DNA of 64,000 nucleotides from Ciborinia camelliae (lineage: Eukaryota; Ascomycota; Leotiomycetes; Helotiales; Sclerotiniaceae). The DNA is taken from NCBI GenBank assembly GCA_025890175.1, contig JANPYM010000003.1, positions 965,795-1,029,794 of the forward strand, read 5' to 3'. The position numbers and the translations under genes are program-made. Position 1 is the first letter of the stretch. Every line of letters begins with the position of its first letter. Below the pieces are notes generated by a model, which worked only from the letters and a program-made list of their open reading frames with translations, was not told the origin of the DNA and ran no database searches. Shown here piece after piece: positions 49,547 through 57,911 of this stretch.

Positions 49547-50182
49547 CGTTGTCGGGGTTTAGTTTAGTTTATTAGAGTGATCAGATCAGAGAAGTTGGGG
49601 CAAGGTAAGACGCGTTTGCGGCGTGGGGGAACGCGATTCTCCCGCAAAACACACCCCTGCTGAGTGTATCGCGTCGTATCTTATCTACACATGATTAGCC
49701 CCCTTCCATGATGTCCAGTATCTGGCACTTTTTATTTTATTTTCGTAAGACTAGGTAGGTACCTACTGTTCAGCAGCTTTTCTTTCAAGAAAAGAGTTCA
49801 ACAAAACCTATAAATTCCCCTCGTTATTCCTACACCTTCAATCTAGAGTAAACTGTCAAAGATGCATCGAGTGAATATATTCGTTCTTTTCGATGGGCCT
49901 TATTGGCCAGCGAAGAGTAACCATAGGACTAGCCATTGGACCTGAGGAGATTACTATAATGCGCTTACTACCTAGGTACTACTTTCATATAGGCTGATTT
50001 GAAAAATTCACTATCACACCTAATCATATATATCTGTCGAGATCTATCAGTATTGTCAAGTAGGCTCATTCAATCTTATTTTCCAAAGACTCGAAAGGCC
50101 ATTATCAGTGACTGGCAATCCGAGAAACTCCAATATATCAGGACCTTCCTAACCCGACCATATCTTCTCACAAATTGGAGAC
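49547..50182. promoter_or_regulatory. Divergent intergenic promoter region
   Basis: The only sequence between two genes that point away from each other, the coiled-coil protein and the FAD monooxygenase. A TATAAATT-like box lies at 49809-49816. No gene or repeat is seen. Confidence 0.5.
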
Positions 50183-51514
50183 ATGAATGAAACCATGAAT
50201 CGCAAGCTCAACGTTGCTATTATCGGTGGAGGCCTTGGTGGACTTGCCCTCAGCATTGGACTCCTTCCCCATCGTGACCATCTCAACATCACAATCTACG
50301 AAGCAGCTCCCCAGTTCGCGGAAATAGGCGCCGGTGTTGCATCTGGTCCAAATGCCGTGAATGCGCTGGGTTTGATCTCTCCAGATATTCTGAAAGGCTA
50401 CAAGAAATGTGCAACGTTTAACGAAACTCGTGATCGGGATAATGCATGGCTGACTTTTCGTCATGGGATGGATAGTAAGCATGGGGATGGAAAGAAATTG
50501 GGATTGATCTACCATGTTGGAGAAAAGGATAAACCTCTAGGGGAGACTTTTGAAATGTTGGATCGGGAGGGGATTAGAAGAAGAAGTTGTGTGCACCGGG
50601 CTAGGTTTTTGGATGAAATGGCAGCGTTAATTCCGGATGGGATGGCAAAATTTAGGAAGAATCTAGTGGGTGTTGAAGATATAGGAGGGGACAGTGACAA
50701 AAGATTGAAGTTGACTTTTGAAGATGGAGAAACAACTTTTGCTGATGTGGTAATTGGCTGTGATGGGATCAAAAGTACTACGAGGAAATTCGTGATGGAA
50801 AACCAATCAACTGAGCCAAAATTCACAAATTCATATGCTTATCGGGCTATGATTCCTCGAGATGTTGCTAGAGAAGCAATGGGAGATGATTTGGCATTGA
50901 ATGGTCAACTGTACCTTGGATATGGAGGATACATGATAACCTACCCAGTGGAGCACGGGAAGTTGATCAACGTGGTCGCAGTAAAGAGAACGGAAGGCAT
51001 CGAATGGGATAAGGAGAATTGGTTGATACCTGGTACCAAAGAAGAGATGCTATTCGATCTGGAAGGCTATGACGAAAAATTGGTTCACTTGGTTTCGGAA
51101 TATGGGACCAGAGATAAATGGGGACTTTTCGACCTTTCGCATCCTCAAAAATATTATCGTGGAAGAGCGTGTCTTATGGGTGATGCTGCTCATGCAAGTT
51201 TACCACACTTGGGAGGTGGCTCTGGAATGGCATTTGAGGATGCATATGTTTTGAGTCGTCTCTTCGAGGGCGTCAAGAACACAGGAGATATTGAAAAGGC
51301 ATTAGAGGCTTATGATACGGTTAGAAGACCCAGATCACAGAAATTAATCAAGAATAGTAAGAGGAGTGGAGAGATTATTACTTTTTCCCACGAGGACTTT
51401 GGGGATGATGTGGATAAGATACCGGAGGGGATTGATGCTTTATATGGATGGCTTTGGTATTATGATCTTGAGGGGAGTTTGCTAGAGGCAAAACAGCTTT
51501 CGGGACTGTTTTAA
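50183..51514 (+). CDS. FAD-dependent aromatic monooxygenase, salicylate-hydroxylase-like
   Basis: Single-exon 443-aa class A flavoprotein monooxygenase, predicted to hydroxylate an aromatic substrate with NAD(P)H and oxygen. The dinucleotide fold VAIIGGGLGGLAL gives GxGxxG at residues 15-20. The second FAD/NADPH motif is GCDGIKSTTR near residue 190. The third is MGDAAHASLPHLGGGSG near residue 330. Length is normal for the family, no signal or membrane helix is present, so it is cytosolic. Start: Met1 is preceded by a suitable AC context, and Met5 is an alternative. It stands 2 kb from a GST pseudogene and a RiPP-like precursor. Flavin monooxygenases occur in dikaritin clusters, but this one looks like a phenolic-acid enzyme and may be unrelated. 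Confidence 0.88.
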   Translation: MNETMNRKLNVAIIGGGLGGLALSIGLLPHRDHLNITIYEAAPQFAEIGAGVASGPNAVNALGLISPDILKGYKKCATFNETRDRDNAWLTFRHGMDSKHGDGKKLGLIYHVGEKDKPLGETFEMLDREGIRRRSCVHRARFLDEMAALIPDGMAKFRKNLVGVEDIGGDSDKRLKLTFEDGETTFADVVIGCDGIKSTTRKFVMENQSTEPKFTNSYAYRAMIPRDVAREAMGDDLALNGQLYLGYGGYMITYPVEHGKLINVVAVKRTEGIEWDKENWLIPGTKEEMLFDLEGYDEKLVHLVSEYGTRDKWGLFDLSHPQKYYRGRACLMGDAAHASLPHLGGGSGMAFEDAYVLSRLFEGVKNTGDIEKALEAYDTVRRPRSQKLIKNSKRSGEIITFSHEDFGDDVDKIPEGIDALYGWLWYYDLEGSLLEAKQLSGLF

Positions 51515-52372
51515 TTCTTATTCTTGGCAACTTAAATGTTACAAAGCCCTTTGAGCAACCAGTCTTGTGCGTATTTGAGATTGGGAGGTATTATTTGTGG
51601 AAGGAATCATTATCTTACAAAAGAATTCAAAGAACAATAAGAGATTTATTACCTAGATACTAGTAGTTACAGGTTATGAACATACCGGAATCATTGAACC
51701 CCTACACGAAGATCATTGTTGGGAAAATCATGTGATCTACCGGTCACGTGACCATCACGTGATGATTCGCCTGGCATCGCGAACCTACTAGAACGCCTAG
51801 TGCGTTCTAGTACAGCACTAGGCCTCTATATAATGATCTACTCTAGCATAGCTTAATCAATCAGAACATTATCAACATACAACTGTATAGCCTAAAAGTA
51901 CTTTACACTTTGAAACCACGTTGATACCAACAATCATAAAATGTTAAGGATTATCAACGAATAGCATTTCAAGAATTTTGCCGAATTGAGAAATCCCGAT
52001 ACAAAAACCAACGTAATATGTACATGGGTTTAATCCGATGTGTCCAACCCCTTTACATAGAACGGACTAGCGAACGATGAAGGGTGAGAAGATATTGTTA
52101 CCTCCACTGGCTATTACGTTGCTTAATTGTTGAAGGGCGAATGTAATTGGGCCAAATTATTGTTTGTACTGTAATGCACTGTTTGTACGTAGTGGGGTGA
52201 GGTGCATTTGCAGGTATCCACATACTAGGTACTGTAGGTAGGCATTCGCCAACATCCCATGATCCAGGCTTAGATCATGCTATGTTTATTATGTTACATA
52301 TCTACTGGAGTTGGCGTAGGCGTGGAATACTCTGACATACAAATACCACCCCAAACACGATTGATGTTCAAG
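51515..52372. other. Convergent spacer with overlapping inverted repeats
   Basis: No gene is seen. CACGTG palindromes lie at 51743-51767. Two perfect 9-bp inverted repeats overlap at 51788-51823. Both flanking genes point into this spacer. Confidence 0.5.
51788..51823. repeat. Two overlapping, mutually exclusive hairpins
   Basis: CTAGAACGC at 51788-51796 pairs perfectly with GCGTTCTAG at 51802-51810. GCCTAGTGC at 51795-51803 pairs perfectly with GCACTAGGC at 51815-51823. The arms share bases, so only one can form at a time. This may be chance or the scar of a foldback element. Confidence 0.75.
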
Positions 52373-53130
52373 CTATCCTTGAGACCAAGGTTCGACCTTA
52401 TTCATCAGCTTAATGAATGTGTCGTCTTCGTACAAAGCCATGAGCTTCGCCAGTTTCTCTTCAGATGCCGCTCTGATCCATTTAACGTGAGCAGCATCGT
52501 AGAAGTCGATGTAGGTCGCTATCAATCGTTAGCATTCTTGAAGTACCAGACATGAGACTCGGAATATTAACAACTTACGTTCGCTCTTTCCGTCATCACT
52601 AACCATCCTCTCTCTTAAACTTGCCCAATGCACTTTCAAATCCTCAAGTACAGCAGCTTCCCCACCACCTCTCACCTCGGTAACATTCTTTAAGTCGCAC
52701 CCCAAGAAGCTTTACCTGGTCGTCTTGAAGTATTCACGCGATCCATCTTCCTTACCAAGAGCTGTTTCATACACGTCGTTTATAATCCACCTGAGAATAG
52801 CCCTCCTTAAAAACTGGGCGCCAGAGTCATCATACTCGTCTACCCCATTCACAAGTTTCAAATCCCTATATCCGTCTTTCTCTGTGAACCTCTCATTCAG
52901 TAGCTTGGCGATTGGTGTAGAATCTCGACAATTGGGACTGTCGCGCCGATATCAGTCATGTCTGGAAAAAGCCTTTCACATAGTGCTTTGATGCCAGGAT
53001 ATGAAACCTTCACTGTGGTATATGGTATCCCTTTGTAATTCAGAGCATATCTTGTGAGCCAGCATGAAGGTGACCAGGGTTTTGGACCGGAGAGATCGTA
53101 AAAACGTACAAGTGGCTCGGCGCTGGACAT
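52373..53130 (-). pseudogene. Glutathione S-transferase-family pseudogene
   Basis: The frame opens at 53130 with a good GST N-terminal fold (RFYDLSG, then S-C-W-L-T-R-Y-A-L and a VPIVE strand). Near 52918-52925 the reading frame changes: the next GST element, STPIAKLLNERF, is in another frame with no intron possible between the two, so bases are missing. The C-terminal domain then reads well to 52715, where a TAA (52714-52712) interrupts it in frame, and continues as GST-like text (LEDLKVHWASL) to a normal intron (52578-52519, GTAAGT donor, TGCTAAC branch) and a final exon ending in TAG at 52375-52373. Two independent breaks with good flanking sequence mean a recently lost gene. A glutathione-conjugating or ether-cleaving role is typical of this fungal GST group. 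Confidence 0.82.
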
Positions 53131-53632
53131 GGTGAGAATTTGTGTTACAGACCTATAGGGATGAGAGGGCGAGAAGGGAGAGAGATTTTGATGAACCTGT
53201 ATGTAGATCTATTCGGACACAGTAACAGGGGTGGTTTTATCAGGTCACCTAAGCACTAGACTAGCGTAGAATTAGCTTAGAACCTGGCTTATAAGCAGCC
53301 GCAGCTTAGATCTAGAATCCACATCCTTGAAACCAACACTTTTCTTGCCACCAAGGGCTGTCGAGAAATCTATCTCGCAGGTTCCTTGGCTCAGTCGCTC
53401 GGAAAAGCAGGTGGAAAGAGTCACGTGCATTGTTCATGCAGGGTTCGGCGCGAGACGCGCAACTTGGCGGGCTTATGTTCTATGCAACTTCGCAGCGCAG
53501 CGGGAAATTGCTTGACATGGCCCACCTCCATAGCCCTCATACTCGTCTCTCACCTTGTGACCAGCGCCGGAGTGAGCTTACTTGCTCTCATCAGTGGATG
53601 TGCTCTGAATATGATGGATGGATTAGTCTATA
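53131..53632. other. Intergenic spacer
   Basis: Lies upstream of the GST pseudogene and downstream of the precursor gene. No gene is supported. Frames of 60-105 codons on the + strand here have no family features and overlap the promoter of the pseudogene. Confidence 0.5.
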
Positions 53633-54037
53633 TCACTCTTCAAGTTGTGGGATTGACTTATCCTCCTCGCGTTCACTTTTCTCGGCATCAGTGGCAGTAA
53701 TAAAAATGCCGTATGGTGGGTAAATGTCTTCCTCGCGCTTGGCTTTGGCGGAGTCAGAGGAAGTAGTAAACATTTCGTAAGGCGGGCAGATATCTTCTTC
53801 ACGCTTGGCTTTGTTTGCCACATCGGAAGCAGTCGTAAACATTCCATAAGAAAGATAAATATCCTCTTCACGTTTGGTCTTCTCGCTGATATCAGAGGAA
53901 ATGGTGAAAATTTCGTATAGGGGATAAATGTCCTCCTCTCGCTTGCTCATGGCGTTGCCCACGTTTGGTACAGGAGCAGATATACTAATAGTGGCAAGAG
54001 TGGCCACAAAGGCCATACTAAATCTTGAGAAATGCAT
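53633..54037 (-). CDS. Kex2-processed repeat precursor peptide, dikaritin-type RiPP candidate
   Basis: An intact 134-aa single-exon frame. A signal peptide covers about residues 1-21 (hydrophobic FVATLATISIS, then APVP). Four tandem repeats of 22-23 residues follow, each beginning with Kex2-type Lys-Arg at 32-33, 55-56, 78-79 and 100-101, followed by EEDI, a seven-residue core, and a Thr/Ser/Asp spacer. The cores are YPLYEIF (38-44), YLSYGMF (61-67), CPPYEMF (84-90) and YPPYGIF (106-112), that is Y/C-x-x-Y-x-I/M-F. A fifth boundary has degenerated to Glu-Arg, and a non-core tail ends the protein. Signal peptide plus Lys-Arg-bounded tyrosine-rich repeats is the design of ustiloxin-type precursors. 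A divergently transcribed tyrosinase remnant starts 213 bp away. The mature product, if any, is unknown. Confidence 0.78.
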   Translation of the reverse strand: MHFSRFSMAFVATLATISISAPVPNVGNAMSKREEDIYPLYEIFTISSDISEKTKREEDIYLSYGMFTTASDVANKAKREEDICPPYEMFTTSSDSAKAKREEDIYPPYGIFITATDAEKSEREEDKSIPQLEE

Positions 54038-54250
54038 GCTGATAGATGACTTGGATGGTGCTGTCCAGAGCTAAGACCTGGAACAGTGCTTGGATTGCAT
54101 AATGTCGCTATATCCGTGTCGCAAATACTTGCAGGGATTGAAGGTAGCATAGTCTATTGGGCTTTTCAAAATGGTTCATATGAAGTTGATGACGACAGTA
54201 CTACTTGGGTTAACTTAACCAACTAGCAACTTCAATTCAATACTGCCATT
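54038..54250. promoter_or_regulatory. Shared divergent promoter of precursor and tyrosinase remnant
   Basis: Only 213 bp separate the two divergent frames, so they probably shared control signals. The sequence is not repetitive, and no specific site is claimed. Confidence 0.4.
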
Positions 54251-54900
54251 TTGAGACAGGACGAAAGGCCTCCGGTCAATGTAATTGAACATCATGCACA
54301 ATCAGGCAGTAAATCCGAGTGTGGTTCCGAAAAGCAATTGCACGACTTCGAGCTCAAAGGTAATAGCGATAAGTTCGATGACAGCGAAACCATTGTCGAA
54401 TCTTCTAAGTCTTCTCGCTTTTCTTGGAAGTATCTTCTCTGTCTGCCTACAGTGGTAGGCTTTGTTGCCTTTGAATTTGCTTTCAGATACCTCATCACTT
54501 CGGTGCACCAGAAGCCAAGTATTTCAGCAACAAGTTTCTGCCATAGTCCTGCTGTGAGACACGAATGGAGAGGTCTTAATCAAGGGTAACAGGCCAACTA
54601 TATTGATGCTGTAAAATGCTTGAGTACTCATGCGTCGGTATTGAATCTAAAATAGACTTGGCATGATGATAGCACGTCCCTGCCTTCGCCCCGAGCTGAT
54701 AAGATTTGCAGATATTGGGATTCGTTACTTGACTCCAGTGACCTCTATGCTTCACCAATCTGGGACAATACAACTGGTTTTGGAGGCAACAGCAATATGA
54801 CGCTGCCGTCTATAAATAGTCGTCAGCTATGGAATTGTTACTACCTCCAAAAAGGAAAGGGGACGAGATCTTCCTGCTGGAACTTTCATCCATGTAAAAC
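54251..54900 (+). pseudogene. Membrane-anchored tyrosinase pseudogene (UstQ-like)
   Basis: One reading frame carries a polar N-terminus, a transmembrane helix (WKYLLCLPTVVGFVAF) and then CHSPAVRHEWRGLNQG, the normal start of the tyrosinase domain in fungal RiPP clusters. It is interrupted by TAA at 54587-54589. Tyrosinase-like text continues (YIDAVKCLSTHASV) to a second stop at 54653-54655, then resumes in the same frame with RYWDSLLDSS and SPIWDNTTGFGGN at about 54710-54800. The part between, which would hold the copper-A histidines, is missing, and the copper-B part is not found downstream. There is no ATG: the frame opens after a TAG at 54224, and the first usable codon is TTG. With stops, deletion and no start it cannot make an active enzyme. 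Confidence 0.8.
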
Positions 54901-55404
54901 AAGTTGCTCACTTAGAGCTTCTCTCTTTAATTTACTACCTAGGTAGGTATGTAGCAGCTTTGAAACTTTTCAGACTCTAAGACGGGACGGGACGTAAGCC
55001 ATCTGAGGCGTCAATGGGTTTGCTGTGGCTTACGTCTGAGTGCACGGACTTTGGGCGCCTCTTAAGTCTCCAAGCCAGAATGCATGTCGCCAGGAAGTCT
55101 AAAAACTCGGCACACTTAAAAACGAGGATATCCCAGATGTCCATTTGTCCCATTTACCATCATATGGCACGTGTTGACGTACCCGCAGTTTTATACCCGC
55201 AGTTTTATACTTTCTGGTGGGTGGCATGAGTGAGGAGTAGAGGAGTACCTACGTATAGTAGGTACGGGTACCGGTACACGGATACCGGTACACGGATACT
55301 AATAAGGTCAACATTTTTTGGTTAGACTTTATGGATTCAACATCACCTCTATATCTCTGTCTCTTTCTCTCTCACTCTCACTATCACTATCGCCGTCATC
55401 AAAA
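54901..55404. other. Intergenic spacer upstream of the regulator
   Basis: No gene is seen. ACCGGTACACGGAT is repeated at about 55270 and 55285. A TCTCTC/CACTAT pyrimidine tract at 55350-55392 leads to the start codon at 55405. Confidence 0.5.
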
Positions 55405-57598
55405 ATGAAGAGAGCTTCACCATCAGCAGGTTCATCATTCCCAAGTTACCAATGTCAAATATGTTCGTCCACATACTCAACAATTGGACATTTACGACGC
55501 CATGAAGCTGTGCGTAAGTGAACTCAACCTCACCGCTGTTTTTGCCACGACTCGAAGATCAGAAATATGGGAATATCATTGGGAATATCATTAGTAACGT
55601 TGCAACTCAAATAGATGCTGGGCAACGGCTTTACGCTTGCCACTTTTGTGATCAACACTTTTTCAGATCGTAAGGTATACCGTTCACAAAGGGATAACCA
55701 TCAATACTGACAATACGATATATTAGAGATGCGGCCAGAAGACATTCAAGATCATGCCCAAGCAGAGGTAATAGACCAATGCCTGAGCCCAGGCCAAGGG
55801 GAAAACAGAAGCAATCATGTGACTCATGTGCACGATTGAAACGAGCCTGTAATCAAGGACGTCCTTGTGAGGGCTGCCAGCTGAATAAAGTGCTTTGTAC
55901 ATACTATCGTTCGACGGCAAGTAATGATGTCCCACAGCCAACTCAAACTACTCAACGATTGCACAGTCCCGTACCGACACAGTCCAATCAGCTCAGTAAC
56001 AGTGCGACACGTCCTGGCATACCAGCTCAAGATCCTCGCATGCAATTTGACTTTCTTCTTCATTACACAAAGCCGGGAAGAGACGGCCTCTTGGATTTCT
56101 TCGGCACTCCAACAAACGTTAGCATACCTACTAGTACTCCAACCATTCCAACAGAAGCAGATTCATCACCACTCATGCCGAATTCTTCACTACTGAATTT
56201 TCCTGGTGAATTGGAAGATCTAATGCAGGGTCATACGCTACCCATATTGGACGAGTATCTTTGGAGTAGTGAAGTGAACACTCCTCCCATCAATCCATCA
56301 TTACTATATTCGCCTCAATTGGAAGCCCGGCTCCAGGAACTCATATCGAAACTTATCACCGCTCAACATAAATTATCCGAGCGTTATGATGGCGACGTGC
56401 CATCTTTTTCCGAGGAAATGAGGAATGTTTTGTTTACTGTTCCTAATCTAATCGATTTTACTCGATTGTTTTTCGACTATTGGTATCCCAATTGTCCTAT
56501 TATACATCAACCTACGTATAACCTCGAAACGGTCTCGCTTCCACTGTTATTTGTCATATTCCTCATTGGCGCAGCTTATTCATCACCTCGAGATACGGCT
56601 AGTTTAGCAGTGGCATGTGGTGCTTTATGCGAGGAATTTGTGTTCGAGGATGATGAGCTGAAATCCCTACTTCATACTGAACAGTGTGGTGAAAATTCGG
56701 CTAACCTGCAGATTGTTCAAGCTGCATTTCTTGTATCGGTACTGCGGAATTGGCAGAATGGACCTCTAGCACGGAAGAGGATGCGCAATAGACGTTATTG
56801 TGATGTTGTAGCCAGTGCAAGGATATTGGGATTTACCTCGTCAAAAAATCTGTATGCTACAGGCATTTGGCCTTTCGACTGGGTAGGTTATGTTGAAGCA
56901 GAAGCAAGAGTCAGGTCAGCTTATTCGATTTCCCCATGGTTGATACAAAATACTGAATATCACCTAGGATTATGACTTTGATATATCTTGTAGATTGTCA
57001 CTATACCATTTTCAATAGTTATCCACCACGTTTAATGGTTAGCGAAATGGTTGGTGATATGCCATCTTCAGATGAAGCATTTGCTGCTACCGATGCTCTT
57101 GTTTGCGAGGGGTATTTGTTAGGAACGAACGAGAAACCACGAGCATCCCTGGCAACCTCAGTGGGGTGGCTGATGGGGAATGAATGGAATCCGATTCACC
57201 ACCATGGACTTTCAACCCTTAATTTGTTCACGTTTCTTAACTGTAGGTAAGCCACCTCAGATTTTCAATAGCCACCGCTAACTGTATAAGCATTAAATGC
57301 CACAATCTTCCTGCTGAAATCAAACTCTATTTGGATATACAACTCAGACCGTATTGTTCAAGCTCTTGATAGGTGGAAAATTCTTTGGGATAACCACCTA
57401 AAGCAGGTCGGTCCAGACTTTACGAGATCTGGATTCTTTAAGAATTCTCTGGAATTTTGGCAGCTTACTAAATTAGTTCTTAAGACTGAGAAAAACACTG
57501 ACCAGACGGGCATTAATAATGCAATCGAGATAGATACCGATTCGATGATAGAAATTAATGCTCTAATGGTCAAATTTCGAGGGTTCACTATCCCTTAA
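55405..57598 (+). CDS. C2H2-Zn2Cys6 dual zinc-finger transcription factor
   Basis: Predicted nuclear DNA-binding regulator. Five exons, 55405-55513, 55615-55669, 55727-56914, 56968-57242 and 57348-57598, give 625 aa with consistent phases. Finger 1 is C17-x2-C20-x12-H33-x3-H37 and is completed only after intron 1. Finger 2 is C45-x2-C48-x12-H61-x3-C65, a C2HC variant. Then comes the binuclear cluster C86-x2-C-x6-C-x5-C-x2-C-x6-C112, and basic residues lie before it. A disordered Ser/Pro/Thr linker leads to a fungal transcription-factor regulatory domain from about residue 300. The first two exons are easily missed, and the start in the middle of exon 3 would lose both C2H2 fingers. The last intron (donor GTAGGT) is the least certain. 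It lies between the RiPP remnant and the dioxygenase and could regulate either. Confidence 0.82.
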
Positions 57599-57911
57599 TG
57601 TACGATGCTATATGTTGAACATCACCACAATCAGCCCGAAGATCTTACAATCGGGGCAACCGAAAGGGATCTACCACTATGGTGGAAACTTTATTGGTCC
57701 ACATCAATATACTACAGAAGATTCTCTCATAAAATTGTTGAGATTGGGGAACAAGAAACGACGAAACACACAGCTTAAATCATAGGTTGGGTTGTTATAA
57801 ACGTTCTACATCCACGAGTTAGCTTAGCTTGATTAGTCATCACGAGTCCCTCATATAGAGTCTCTTGATTCCATAGAACTTAGCTCCTCAGTCACTACAA
57901 TATGATGATGT
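57599..57911. other. Convergent intergenic spacer
   Basis: Short spacer between two convergent genes. No gene or repeat is seen. Confidence 0.5.
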
